NCBI GenBank assembly: GCA_949128115.1
Contig: CASBRS010000009.1
Coordinates: 1-64,000, forward strand
Source: Anaspis maculata
Taxonomy: Eukaryota > Arthropoda > Insecta > Coleoptera > Scraptiidae
Direction: 5' to 3'
DNA: 64,000 bases
Positions 47,178-58,808 of this stretch are shown here, piece after piece; position 1 is the stretch's first letter; every line of letters begins with the position of its first letter. The position numbers and the translations under genes are program-made. Under the pieces are notes generated by a model that was given only the letters and a program-made list of their open reading frames with translations, was not told the DNA's origin and did no database searches.

Positions 47178-48613
47178 CAGGGTGTTCACGTTATTAAATT
47201 TCCAGTGGCGTAGATAGTGGGGGTAGCTCATATTTTTTCCCCACTTTCTACGTCCCTGGAGATTTCACAGAACTGATCACATTTCAAAATTCCTTGTTCA
47301 ATTTGCAAAAAAAGCCACTCTTGCAAAATTGAGACAAGGGGCTTCATTTTCGAGATATTTGGGTTTGAAACTTTGAAAAACATCTCGGAAACAATTTGCG
47401 CCCTGGGCCGCTATTCTTGAATCGTGTGAGAAAAGTCCCTGGGAGTAAAATACATTCCGCAGTACACTGATGTAGCGAATGTTGCCTAAAATTGTGTCAC
47501 TTTTTTTGCAAATTGAACAAGGAATCTAGTAATGTGAAATGGAATCAGGGACGTGAAAAAATGGGGGTAAAGGGAGCTACCCCTCAGTATCTACGTCACT
47601 GGGAATTTTTTTCCCAAATATTGTTCAATAGATACGTATTTCAGCACACTCTGGTTGAAATTTGGATCAAATCGGCTCAGCCGTATAAATGTTATGGATG
47701 GAAAACGATTTGAAAAATTGAACTTTGAACACCTGTAACTTTTTCAGGGGCACTTTTAAAAAATAAAAAATAGCACAATCTTAATATTTTGAAAATCTGA
47801 ATCTGGGGTGGAAGGATGGCACTCATTTTTGAAGGACCCTGTATTTGTATCGAGGACAAAAGCCTGCATCCATTGCATTACCTATTTAAATTAATAATGT
47901 GAATGTAATAAAACAAGAAACAATTTTTTTCTGACACCCTGTATACAGGGTGTTTCAGGGATGATAGCAAAAAAATCATCTGTGGGTAGATCTCATCAAA
48001 ATATGACGGAATTCTATATACCATTTTGCAAAGTTCGGCCTAATGACGAAGATACCGCCCTCCAAATTTCGGTTTTTTCGGATTTCAAAAATTTGTAACT
48101 CAAGAACGTTTTCACAAATTCAGCTTAAATTCAGCGTAAGGTGGTTTGTCATAATTATTCATCAACCCGCTCAATTTGAGAAGAATCCAATCAGTGGCGT
48201 AGAAGTTATGAGGGGTCACCTTAAGTTGACTTTTCTTCCGATGCTTCTAAATTATTAACCGTCATAATCCTACACCACTTTTGCTGAATTGGAGCTGAAT
48301 TTGTCGGAAAGTTCCTGAGTCAAAAATTTTTGGAATCCGAAAAAAGTGAGCTTTGGAGGGCTGTATCTTCGTTATCAGGCCGAACTTTGCAAAATGAAAT
48401 ATGGGTTTTCGTCATATATTGACGAGATCTACCCACAGCTACAATTTTTGTTATCATCCCTGAAACACCCTGTATATATTTGGAATCTAGGAAAAATGTA
48501 AGGACAAATTTGGAAAATTCAGCAGAAGTCCTTTAAAAATCAGGTTTTATTTTTTAAATTGGTTCAGGGATAAGCTGGCTAGTGGGGGCGTCAATCTTGA
48601 CATGAACACCCTG
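47178..48613. mobile_element. TA-flanked element, ends CAGGGTGTTCACG, with nested foldback
   Basis: CAGGGTGTTCACG and CATGAACACCCTG lie between TA dinucleotides (47176-47177, 48614-48615). Deleting the insert with one TA restores a continuous LINE frame (SLV-LPILNY), so it inserted as one unit with TA duplication. Inside are a local palindrome (about 47190-47730, around cagtggcgtaga / tctacgtcactgg) and a complete foldback at 47946-48472. Confidence 0.85.
47946..48472. mobile_element. TA-flanked foldback, ends CAGGGTGTTTCAGGGATGAT
   Basis: CAGGGTGTTTCAGGGATGAT and ATCATCCCTGAAACACCCTG are perfectly inverted between TA pairs. The arms are about 245 bp each (tgtgggtagatctc, caaagttcggcctaatgacg, gaagatac) with a short loop near 48210. 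It is nested in the preceding element. Confidence 0.9.
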
Positions 48614-48698
48614 TACAAGAGACTCGCACAGTTCTTCCCGCATTTTGAAGTTGAGGAAGCCAAGGTTGGCACACAAGAGTTCTAGCGCGAGGTAGGTC

Positions 48699-49902
48699 CA
48701 GTGCCGGATTAGCGCCTAGGCCAACAAGGCCCGAGCCTGGGGCGGCAAAATTCTAGGGGCGGCAAAATCGAGGCAATATTTTTTAAATAAAAATTTCATT
48801 GTGACATTCTGCATTGCCATGTATAGGCGATTTACATTTAAAAACCGCCACCAGCTGTAAAGCTCGGTACTTGATCGTGGAGGATTTGTTTTTTGAGAGG
48901 AGCACATACTCCGACGTATAGTAGCCTAGGTGGGCACTAGTAGATACCTGCAATACCCACATCAGTGACATGGAAATTTGAAGTAGAAATAATGTGAAAC
49001 GGGCATGAAACGAGGTTTGCATTTGTGTCTCTTATTTCATGTTATGGTTAGCGTATTTAGCAGGCTTGTAGTAGATCTAGCTCCAGAGGTGCGCAGCTGA
49101 AAAACTAGGTACGCTCCCAGCAATCCACTACATTTCGATTGCGGTAAAAAAGGCAATACCTTCGCGTCTCGAACACAAAGGTAGCTACAGCGAGCTTATT
49201 GAGATGAAAAATGCGGATCTCCGGGTGAAGTCCAAGCAGAAAATCTTGAAAAAAAAGCAAGGGAAAAAGGTGGTTGACTCTGCATGTCCAGCCCGAGGTG
49301 ACTTTTTCTTGGCTGGCATGCTGGCTTGTTGTGTGTTTCCCTCCGTGCAGATGTGACAGTCTGTTGCTCTTCCTTGGGCGGAAGCTATGGATTATTTAGA
49401 GAAAGGTTTGCGACGACGCTGGTCATCAACATGGGGCCCAATAAGGAGCCTACGAGATCCCAAGGGTTCACAGGAACAAAAGTTTGCTTGTAGTGGACTG
49501 CACAAGACAGTAGCGAAGTGACAGTTTTGACGTACCACCAATTGACGTAACAGCCGACGTTACCTGCGGCAACTTGGACCTCCTCAAATAAATAATTCCC
49601 TAAAACTTCCTCCACGAAGAGGCCATTTTCTCCAATAAGGTCAATCGCCTATCGTTGATTTAGCATTTTCTTTTGTTATTTCTATTTCGGTGAGTTTCAG
49701 TTACTTATCTTGTAGTTTGATCTTTGTGATACATTAGTGCAATTATTTAGATAATAAAAGTTTTCGTTAAAAAAGGAGCTCGTTGTGACCGGTAGACATC
49801 CGTTGGTATGACTTGCTAACCTTACTATGAAGGGGGGGGGGGGGGGGGCGGCGGCAAACTTGAGGCAGGCCTAGGGGCGGCAAATATGTTGATCCGGCAC
49901 TG
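48699..49902. mobile_element. TIR element with ends CAGTGCCGGAT, hAT-like
   Basis: CAGTGCCGGAT and ATCCGGCACTG bound a 1204-bp insert, with GGCGGCAAA runs near both ends and an uninterrupted poly-G near 49831-49848. GGTC precedes the left end and follows the right end, and removing the insert plus one GGTC restores the LINE frame (VKKTYLAL). The CAG...CTG ends suggest hAT, but a 4-bp rather than 8-bp duplication does not, so the superfamily is open. No transposase. Confidence 0.75.
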
Positions 49903-50559
49903 GGTCTTTTTCACAAGGTTGGAGACGTGTTGTCTGAAGCGCAGATCCTCCTCAAGGACCAAGATCAAGCCCAGATATTTGACACAATAGGGCCACCCCA
50001 TCAATAAACTACCCCAATTATCGAGAAACTACATCCCTAGCCTGCTTGTTTGAGCAAACATTACAGCATAGAATTACAGTACTCTTATCCGTGTTGAGCT
50101 TCAGACTGTTTTCCGTGGCGTAATCGGCAACCGAGCCAAGGTCCATATCAATTTTAGTGCAAGCATCGACCACGTCAGAGGCAAAAAACTGAAGCAGTGG
50201 AGCTGAGCTGAATGTCGCCGGCAATAGTTTATTACATACCGAGGTGGAAAGCGTCTCATTACAGCTAAGGGATTCGATATATCACCGAGGTGTGCCGGAG
50301 GTGAGAGAGAATCCCGTAGGCTGTAATGACGTTCTACTCCGTGATATGTATAGGATTTTATTCACAATGGTCCAGTTTAAATGTACATTTTCGTGGCTTT
50401 TTTGTTTCAGACTTCCAGAGTTCAGAACAAGAAACTAACACCATCATTATAAAAATAACCCAGAACATAACCTCTCAAAACCACAAATCAGCTGTCAAAC
50501 AAAACTGCCAAAACTAAAAAGCAAAGTAGGCAGGTGTTTATTATCCATACTGGTTAGCA

Positions 50560-51036
50560 AAGCTGTTCATTTTCCCGAGAGGTCGGCAAGAGGCTATTCT
50601 ATAAAGTACCAGACTCAATAAAAAATATTAAAAATCATAAGCGAAAGTGTACAGAACTGCAAGAGTGGATTTTAATGGGTGACATCAAGGAAATGCTGCC
50701 CACACTGCTCTGAGGCGTTTACCTCTATCGATTTTGACCCAATTTTTGATCTTTGACTTTTTTCACCTCATTTTAAACTTTTCTGCTCAATCTTGATTTT
50801 TTTTTTTAATTAATTTTTATCCGTTTGTATTTTAAGTATCTGTCTTTTGAATTTTCAATAGTTGCCTATTCAATCGCACTCACACACAAAGTTCCCTTGA
50901 GGAACTTTAAGTGAGGCTTACTCTTCTCCCAGTACAGCTAGTGCTTTGTTGATGTAAGTGGTTTGTGATATTTTGTAAAGTGTAATTTTTTCTGCTGTTG
51001 CTAAAATGGGAAAATAAATTTATTATTCAATTCATC
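50560..51036 (+). pseudogene. LINE ORF2 extreme C-terminus and 3' UTR
   Basis: The plus strand reads KRLFYKVPDSIKNIKNHKRKCTELQEWILMGD and stops at TGA near 50714. The pattern Y..LP..I.......F...L..WL is the usual end of Jockey/CR1-type LINE ORF2. It is followed by about 300 bp of AT-rich 3' UTR ending aaataaatttattattcaa. 5'-truncated. The 320 bp before it (50240-50560) holds only an imperfect hairpin (cattacagc...gctgtaatg). Confidence 0.6.
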
Positions 51037-51872
51037 TGGGTTGTCAGAGAAACGGTGTTGCTCGAGAAAAAATTGAAAATTGTGGGAAAAATATAAATTT
51101 TTGAAAATTTCAATTTTTAAAAATTTGAAATACATACACATTTTCTTTATAAACCCATTTAAAATTACCCTTATTCATGTAATTATCATTTATCCACTGG
51201 TTTTTAAGATCAATGTTTTTTTTTATAAAATGATCCAGTTTAAATGCAAATAATTGGCTTTATCCAAAGTTTTTCGCGTCGAACGTTTTTATCAGGTAGG
51301 CATAGGCAACCTTTTCAAACAACGCATCCATCAACACTCCGCGCTCCGCGACAGCTGTTTGGATCAGATCACCTCTCTTCATACGTTACTTTCCACCCGT
51401 GGGCCGAAAGTGACATTATTTTCCAACCTGTAACGAATCATTCACTTCACAACTTTTAAAAAGTTAGGAATGTACAGCGTCGGACTGGCAAATTTTGGCC
51501 TACCGGGCAAAGAATGGAAGTGGCCTCGAAACCGAAGGGGAGTCGGGGAAGCCCATCCCCCAGTTAGCGCCGCAGGCGACTCCCTTTATAATGATAATGC
51601 TAATAACAAAAAAAAGAAAGCCGCTGACCAAGTTGTCGATAGATTTCTTCAAACTTCAAAAGTTTTTGCTTGAAATACTACGATAAAGAAGACAAGGGAG
51701 GAAACAAAAAATTATTATTATTCTGAGATTAGTCCAGGAATTACAGAAATAATAGCGACCAAAAATTTAACCCAGTCGGATTTTTACATACAGGGTGGTC
51801 CATTCTAGCGTAATTATCCCATAGCGGTCTTACCGTTCAAGATAGAGAAAAAGATGTAAGAGAGAAGTTATA

Positions 51873-52904
51873 CAGGGTGGTCCTCGTTTTATGTCATTAA
51901 ATTTAAGGATCAATAGAAAATGGAAAATGAAGGGGACTTCCTCCAGAAAACATATTTGAGAAATGCCTAATAACAGAGATACAGCCCTTCAAAGTTGGAA
52001 ATAAATTATCGTTTTTTCCGCATAACTTTTCAACCGTTCAACCGATTTCATTCAAAATAAAACCAAAGGTTTACTGAAGTTATCCCCTGTCGAACAATCA
52101 TAACATGTTCCATAAAAAAGTTTCAGGGGCTTAGACATTAGGGAGTGACCCTACTTTTCCCCCCCTATTTTTCACCTCCCTAGTTATTTTTGTAAACTAT
52201 TTATAATTTTGAATTTTACGTTCAATTTAGAAGAAAAAGTCACCCATGCAAAATTTTGATTAGAGGCTTCGTTTAGGAGATATTCGAGTTTGAAACTTTG
52301 GAAAACGTTCCAAAATCGCCACTTTCCAGAACCCAAATTGTTTTTTTCCTGAAAATTTCCCGTGTTTTGGAAAAAATGGTGGTTTATCAACTTAGAAACT
52401 CTAGAAAACCTATTTCAGCTAAGAAATCATGAGTTTCTTTGAATTTTAATTTTTAGACCTTTGAAAGTGGCGATTTTGTGATGTTTCGAACCCAAATATC
52501 TCCTAAATGAAGCCTCTAATCAAAATTTTGCAACAGTGATTTTTTCTTCTAAATTGAACGTAGAATGCAAAATTATAAACAGTTTCTAAAAATTACTAGG
52601 GGGGTGCAAAATAGGGGAAAAAAGTAGGGTCACCCCCTAATGTCTAAGCCCCTGAAACTTTTTAATGGAACATGTTATGATTGTTCGACAGAGGATGATT
52701 TAGTGAACCTTTGGTTCTATTTATAATCAAATCGGTTGAACGGTTCAAAAGTTATGCGAAAAAAACGATTATTTATTTCCAACTTTGAAGGGCTGTATCT
52801 CTGTTATTAGGCATTTCTCAAATATGTTTTCTGAAAAAAGTCCTCTTCATTTTTCATTTTCTATCGATCCTTAAATTTAATGACATAAAAGTCGGACCAC
52901 CCTG
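51873..52904. mobile_element. TA-flanked foldback inserted in the level 1 left arm
   Basis: CAGGGTGGTCCTCGTTTTAT and ATAAAAGTCGGACCACCCTG, TA on both sides. Palindromic throughout with a loop near 52390. The arms include ctgtatctctgttattaggc and caaaattttgattagaggctt, text shared with the foldback at 58809-59834 although the termini differ. Confidence 0.88.
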
Positions 52905-52948
52905 TATAGTTTGATGAGACCTATAACCTAAAATTATTTTCAGCTATA

Positions 52949-54242
52949 CAGGCTGTCCCATTTTGACGGGATCAACAAAACGTCAACTTTTTTAAATGGG
53001 ACACCCTATATTTTTTTTCATTTTCGGATTGAGCTTTTTTACCTGTCTTATGCCTGTATTTTTGTTTTCCAATTGTGTGGCAGTGCTACCAACTAAAAAT
53101 TGAAAACTGAAAAAAAATCGCATTTCCACAGTTATCTTGAAAAACTCGTAGCGGCCTTGCTTTTCAAAACTAAGAAATAAAACTTGACATGGTGATGGTC
53201 AAGTGAAAGACCAATATCCCAATGTCAAAAAATTGCGATTTCTTGATACAGGGCGTTCACAAAAAAAATCAAACTTTATAATTTTAAAAGTCTCATAACT
53301 CATTTTTTTCAAATAGCATGCCCCTAATTTTATAACGTTATCTGATAGCTTTTTTTATCCTCTTTCATTTTTACTAGGGATACCCTACCCTTAAACTTCA
53401 TTTTTTTCGAGATAATCGGAAATTTTCACAAAATTTGTGATTTTTTTATTTTTTTTCACAAATTGAGTTGGCCGTGATGAATCACAGACAAGCCAAATGG
53501 TACGCAACTCTCAGTTAGTCAGTCTGAATATTGTCGAACAAACAAAAATGACTTTACGCGGGAGAAAATTATTGATATGATATTCTGGTAATGATCCCGA
53601 TATCCAGGATTCCAATTGGTTTTTTTTTTGCGTTGAAGCCATTTTCTTTTGTTCGACAATATTCAGACTGACTAATTGAGCGTTGCGTACTATTTGGCTT
53701 GTCTGTCATTCATCACGGCCAACTCAATTTGTGAAAAAAAATTAAAAAAATCACAAATTTTGTGAAAATTTCCGATTATCTCGAAAAAAATGAAGTTTAA
53801 GAGTAGGGTACTCCTAGTAAAAATGAAAGAAGATAAAAAAAAGCTATCAGATAACGTTATAAAATTAGGGGCATGCTATTTGAAAAAAATGAGTTATGAG
53901 ACTTTGAAAATTATAAAGTTTGATTTTTTTTGTGAACGCCCTGTATCAAAAAATCGCCAATTGTTGACATTGGTATATTGGTCTGTGACTTGACTATCAT
54001 CATGTCAAGTTTCATCTCTTAGTTTTGAAAAGCAAGGCCGCTACGATTTTTTCAAGATAACTGTGGAAATGCGATTTTTTTCAGTTTTTAATTCTTAGTT
54101 GGTAGCACTGCCACACAATTCAAAAATAAAAATACAGGCATAAGACAGTTGAAGAAGCTGAATCCGAAAATGCAAAAAAATATAGGGTGTTCCATTTAAA
54201 AAAATTGACGTTTTGTTGATCCCGTCAAAATGGGACACCCTG
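52949..54242. mobile_element. TA-flanked foldback (level 2), centred in level 1
   Basis: CAGGCTGTCCCATTTTGACG and CGTCAAAATGGGACACCCTG between TA pairs. The arms are 300 and 299 bp outside the level 3 element. Its midpoint is 53595.5. Confidence 0.88.
53249..53943. mobile_element. TA-flanked foldback (level 3), centred in level 2
   Basis: CAGGGCGTTCACAAAAAAAA and TTTTTTTTGTGAACGCCCTG-type ends between TA pairs. Palindromic through gttggccgtgatgaatcaca and cagtctgaatattgtcgaac. Midpoint 53596, within 1 bp of the level 2 midpoint. Confidence 0.88.
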
Positions 54243-55423
54243 TATAGCTGAAAATAATTTCAGGTTATAGGTCTCATCTAACTATATAACTTCTTTCTTA
54301 CATCTTTTTCTCTATCTTGAAGGGTAAGACCGCTATGGAATAATTACGCTAGGTTGGGCCACCCTGTATAAGCTTATCAATAGGTTTGATTTCAAAGATA
54401 CTGATCTACTTGCGAATTTGTCGATGATTCCTGCATGTGGCTAAAGATGTAAGTTCTACATAGACGGTAAAGAGAGAGCACGCCTAGATGACAGCGAAAT
54501 AGTACATTACGTAACAAGTACGGAAAGTTATACATTACGCATGAGTGTGTAAGTGAAGAAATCACACGAATGAAAGTAAGACACTTTACGGCGAGTTACG
54601 TACACTATATTTCCTACGACCCGGAGAAAATTTCATTCAAATTAGGACGTCATTTTCGTGTTTTTCAGTAAACGTGGATTTCATGAAAACCAGTGGATAA
54701 ATAATAAATACAGTAAGAAGGATAATTTTGAACGGGTTTATAAGGGAAATGTGTATAATTTTAAATTTTCAAAAATACAAATTTTCAAAAATTCAATTTT
54801 TTTTCATAGTTTTCAATTTTTTTCTTGAAAAACACCGCTTTTCTGACTACCAACAAACCAACTGCAAGAGCTACGGGAGCCTCACACATATAATCATGTC
54901 ATTCCACGACTACTGACTACTAAGAAATAATCAATGCATTATATGCACAAACAAAAGTGGACCAGACTTCGATACAAAATTTGGATTTTTCTCATGAAAA
55001 CATCAAATTTGAAAAAAAATTCCAAATGTGGACAATTTGGCCTCCAAACTGGGGATTGGCCTACCGGGCATTTGCCCGGTTGCCCGGTGGACCAGTCCGA
55101 CACTGGGAATGTATCGATTGCTGACTCATTGTGAATAAAAGCCATTATCTTATTGTGCGAGATTCTAGAGAGAATGACACGGAATGACACTTGTATAAAT
55201 CAAGAAAAAATCAGGTCCCAAGACTGAAGAATTTTGGCATGAGACCTTGAAATATAAATGATAGTGTTGCCTAGTCATGATAGTCACGGCCTATTTCAGA
55301 CTGTAACGTAAAGTACCTACAGCTTTTATTCACCTAAACAATGTGAACATAACATTCTTAATGTTCACTTTTTAACGGCCTGAAAGCCAGTCTTGACGAA
55401 GATAACGTACCGACCAAAACCTG

Positions 55424-55432
55424 CATAAAAAG
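55424..55432 (+). promoter_or_regulatory. Putative TATA box of the lectin gene
   Basis: CATAAAAAG lies 84 bases before the ATG at 55508 and would place transcription start near 55455. It is the only TATA-like word in a GC-balanced stretch directly upstream. Confidence 0.4.
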
Positions 55433-55507
55433 CCGGCTTTCATTTTGAAATGCCCAGTACAAAGGTACCACCTACCTAACTATACCCACCCACCTACATT
55501 TCTGAAC

Positions 55508-55742
55508 ATGGCTGATAAGATTTTCCTACTTCTCTTGACTTTACACTGGCTTTGTGTCGAGACTTTAAGAACTGAATTGAATTTCCCGAAAGATTTTCCC
55601 ACTGGAGAAAAATACATGGTACTGAACGCTAAGGCCAACTACCACGAAGCCCGGTTAATTTGCCAACTAGCTGGTGGTGATCTCGTCAGCATCGAAACGA
55701 CGGACGAATGGGCAACTGTTGTTTCATTACTTGAAGAACTGG
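55508..55742 (+). CDS. First exon of a secreted C-type lectin
   Basis: The chosen start at 55508 gives a clean signal peptide (MADKIFLLLLTLHWLCVET); an in-frame ATG at 55445 would bury it. After a short linker (LNFPKDFPTGEKY) comes the N-terminal half of a C-type lectin domain: KANYHEARLICQLAGGDLVSIET, the standard first helix, first cysteine and beta-strand, then EWATVVSLLEELG. The exon ends with the donor gtgaga (55743), a typical position in insect lectins. The rest of the domain (WIGG/WNDxxC region) is not seen up to 64 kb, so the intron is at least 8 kb, or the gene is broken by transposons. Such lectins bind sugars in haemolymph or saliva; which one is not determined here. Confidence 0.8.
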
Positions 55743-55792
55743 GTGAGAAAAAAACTGTTCAGTTACTTATATTGGTGATCAGTCTGATCAGT

Positions 55793-56309
55793 AGGGAGCG
55801 GATTTATATGCGGTAAAAAAGTCCAAAATATGTAGTTCATATGCGCTTAAAAAGTATCAAAATATGCGGTAAAAATGTTCAAATAAAGCAATATATGCAA
55901 GTGAATATGTGATATAAGCTGCAATAAAAGTGAAAATTCCAACATTAACATGTGGAACCAACCAGCCAATTTTGACCATCAATGAAAAAAAAAAAAAAAT
56001 TTCGAAAATTTTCTATTATTTTTTCTGAAATCAAAATATCGTGATTTTCTAGTACATATCATAGATAAAATGGCCAAAATAGTGACAAATATTCAGTTAT
56101 GTGCAAAAATATTGACTAAATATGCGGCTATATGCGATTATATGAACTATCAATTTGTATGCGGTGAAAAGTCAAAATAATAAATTATATGCGGAATAGA
56201 ACTTGGTATTTAGGTTCCTTATAGATGGAAACGTCAAGCTGCAAGTCGACAGTTGCATCCAACTCAGCGAATAGAACATGTAAAAAATTATGAATCCGCT
56301 CTCTAGTGA
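55793..56309. mobile_element. AT-rich foldback with 'atatgcggt' repeats
   Basis: AGGGAGCGGATT at the left and AATCCGCTCTCT at the right. Inside, tatgcggtaaaaaagtc and gacttttcaccgcata-type words repeat in both orientations. A related piece lies at about 59870-60105 (ttaccgcattaaaatccgctct), inverted. It is in the lectin's first intron. Confidence 0.6.
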
Positions 56310-56679
56310 TCAGGATCTGAACACCTAGTAATTTTTTGACGTCAATTTGTCTAACTTGCGCGAACAGCTCAAATATGGACAGATCGGTTGGGGGAAACAA
56401 CATTTATTCAACAAATTCTTCTGTGTAATTTAGGAGAAAAAAGAGGGAACATGGACATTAACTTCCAGTTTGAACCAAGCACTTGTCCAGATCGATCAGT
56501 TGTGAACTATTTTACCTATATGTAATTGAAATTGATTGTTAACATGTGAAATAATTCTTCGGTCATTAGTAGAGAACAGATTTATAGCTCGGGCTAATAT
56601 GGTATGATGTATTCTAGTACCAAGTAGGACGTGTGATGTGAATTCCAGTTGAATCCGAGCGGGGGCACTTTTCGGCCCC

Positions 56680-57370
56680 TTATTCTGCTATGGCCTTTTC
56701 CAACTTTTTATTCCGTGGACCGATTTTAACCATTTCCACCTAAACAAGAGGTAACTGGTTCTTGAACATGTTCCAACAATTTTTTCAAATTTCCCGGAAG
56801 TTTTCCGGCTGAAAATAATTTTCTCCAAATTATTTTCAATCTTTTTCTGTAATTCCAACTTCCCACCCTCGTTTCCACCCGAAAGGACGTTTCGAACAAA
56901 AATTGCCATAGGTTCCTGGATACTAGTCGGGGAAGTTTTGGGGTAACACAACCGATTTTTAAAGCCTTGAAAGAGGAGTTTACGAGATGTTCTCCGAAGT
57001 TTTAAACCCAAATATCTCGAAAAGGAAGCATTCAATCAAAATTTTGCGGGAGTAAGTTTTTTCTCTAAATTGAACGTAGAATTCAAAAATTGCAACCATT
57101 TCCAAAAATATTCAGGGAGGTGAAAAAAAGGGGAAAAAAGGGGAAGGTTCTTTGCCCCTGAATAAGTTTGATAAAGTTCGTTATTATTTTTCAATAGAGA
57201 TCTATTCTAGTAAACCTTGGTTCAAATTTGAACAAAATTGGCTGAACGGTTCAAAAGTTATGCAAAAAAAAACTGTTTGAATAAAACAACTTTCAAGGCC
57301 TGTATCTCCGTTATTACGTTTGCGAGAGTATTTTTATCAAGAAAGTCTCCTTATTTTTCAATTGTCAATA
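56680..57370. repeat. Single-arm copy of foldback interior sequence
   Basis: Text such as cccaaatatctcgaaaagg, aattgaacgtagaattc and ggctgaacggttcaaaagtt matches the arms of the foldbacks at 51873-52904 and 58809-59834, but no opposing arm is adjacent. A LINE fragment follows directly. Confidence 0.6.
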
Positions 57371-57459
57371 TCAATATCCAATATCCATTTATTTTACTAT
57401 CAAAAACATTTTACATGGTGAGGTCAAAAAAATTGCTAACATTTTAAAATATCACAGAA

Positions 57460-58806
57460 TTAGAAATACATGTGAGTACATTCACAAAAGTTCGACATTT
57501 TAAAATCTACATTGAGAAATTCTCCACATGAGTAAAAGGCACCTTCAAGAAGCCAACGTTTTACAATAAAAATGAATTTTATATAATTCATTTGCTGGAC
57601 TTCACTTGGCAAATGATTGTACAGCTTGATACCCCAGTGTTCGGCAGATAGTTGGGTGGTAGTGAGTCGGTGATGTACTATTCGCAGTGGATTTCTTGTC
57701 CTAGTATTGTACTGGTGACAGCTCCCATTTTTCACAAATCTATCCTGATGCTGATGGACGAACTTCAAACATTCAAGGATGAATAGTTACGCTTTGCATG
57801 GTAAGTATTTTTTTGCTTTTGAAGCTTTCTCTCGCCGATTCTCGAGGTCCCTGACTGCTCAAAATTCTAACCGCCTTCTTATGCAGAATAAAAACTTCTC
57901 CAAGTCCAGACGATACCCCCATAGAAGAATTCCATGGGAAGCAATGGAGTGAAAATTTGCGAAGTACGTTGTTCGTGCTGACTGGTAGGTAGGTACGTTG
58001 CTATGCTCTTCATTCTTCTGATTGTGAAGATGGACGTCGCTAGCTTCCTGCACAATTGGGTTATGTGAATCGTCCACCTGAGTCTGTTGTCAACCGTCAA
58101 CCCCAGAAATTTGACGGTTTCTCCCATCCTGGATATTTTTCGATGTTAATGGGACTTGTTGCATTTTCCCTCTGTTGTTCTTGAGTTGATTGCTATCAGA
58201 CCATTGTTCAATTTTCGTAGCGGTCCTTTTGGCATGTTTTTCAAGTTTCACTTCGTCCTCACTCTTCACCAGCACGACCGTATCATCTGCATTGACATAG
58301 AGGCCGACATATGTTGCTGGCACATTCGAGGGCATGTCGTTGATGTATATTAAGAACAAGATTGAACCAAGCACCGAGCCCTGAGGAACACCATACTGGA
58401 CGCCACACCTTTCCACCACAATTCTTCCACCACACCATTTGTTCTCTTTCTTTCAGATAGGACTCAAACAGCTGCAAAGGCAGACCCCTTACTCCATAGT
58501 GACTCATCTTCCTAAGCAAAGTAACATGATTATAAATGTATCAAATGCTTTACTTAAGTCATATAGGTGCATTTGTAATTTCTCACTCTTGTCGTATGCC
58601 TCTATGATATTCTTCAACACTTCCAGAGCAGCCGTAGTCGTTGACCTTCCACTCCTGTAGCCGTGCTGGCTGTCCGTGAAAAGACCTCCCTTTTCGAAAA
58701 AGCTCAAAAGTCTTGACCTCATTACGGTCTCAAAGATTATTGACAAAACTGGCAAGAGTAAAATCGGCCGGTAGAAAATTTTGTTGCATTAATTTCGGGA
58801 CACCTT
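57460..58806 (-). pseudogene. LINE reverse transcriptase, 5'-truncated and frameshifted
   Basis: Minus strand, high to low coordinates: YRPILLLPVLSIIFET, QHGYRSGRSTTTAALEVL, YDLSKAFD (58755-58540), then in shifted frames YGVRGLPLQLFESYLKER, YGVPQGSVLGSILFLIYINDM, NADDTVVLV (catalytic Y replaced), VKFLGLTVDNRLRW, and the C-terminal RNPLRIVHHRL...LYNHLPSEV (57768-57460). At least three frame changes. It is a Jockey/CR1-like clade. Its 5' side is cut by the foldback at 58809. Confidence 0.85.
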
Positions 58807-58808
58807 TA

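Larger units (their letters stand above)
47101..50240 (-). pseudogene. LINE reverse transcriptase fragment split by two DNA transposons
   Basis: Minus strand, in order: 50224-50018 (LGSVADYATENSLKLNTDKS, the RT segment after the YADD box), 49990-49903 (VKYLGLILVLEEDLRFRQHVSNLVKKT), then after a 1.2-kb insertion 48698-48616 (YLALELLCANLGFLNFKMREELCESLV), then after a 1.4-kb insertion 47175-47101 (LPILNYASTVYYSCLD). Joining across each insertion keeps both frame and motif order of a Jockey/CR1-like RT. Stops and frame changes near 50020 show it was already decaying. Confidence 0.8.
51791..54366. mobile_element. Outer TA-flanked foldback (level 1)
   Basis: CAGGGTGGTCCATTCTAGCG and CGCTAGGTTGGGCCACCCTG lie between TA pairs (51789-51790, 54367-54368). 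Its arms are 51791-51872 plus 52905-52948 on the left and 54243-54366 on the right, 126 and 124 bp. The left arm is split by the foldback at 51873-52904; the right arm shows the unsplit site (gaagttatatagtt). The centre is wholly occupied by the level 2 foldback. Confidence 0.88.
51475..55105. mobile_element. hAT-like element with 8-bp duplication, filled with nested foldbacks
   Basis: The ends CAGCGTCGGACTGG and CCAGTCCGACACTG are flanked by a perfect 8-bp direct repeat GGAATGTA (51467-51474, 55106-55113), the hAT signature. Without the 2.6-kb foldback complex at 51791-54366 the element would be about 1.05 kb. It has no transposase. The subterminal text ggcctaccgggca occurs near both ends in inverted orientation. 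Confidence 0.88.
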
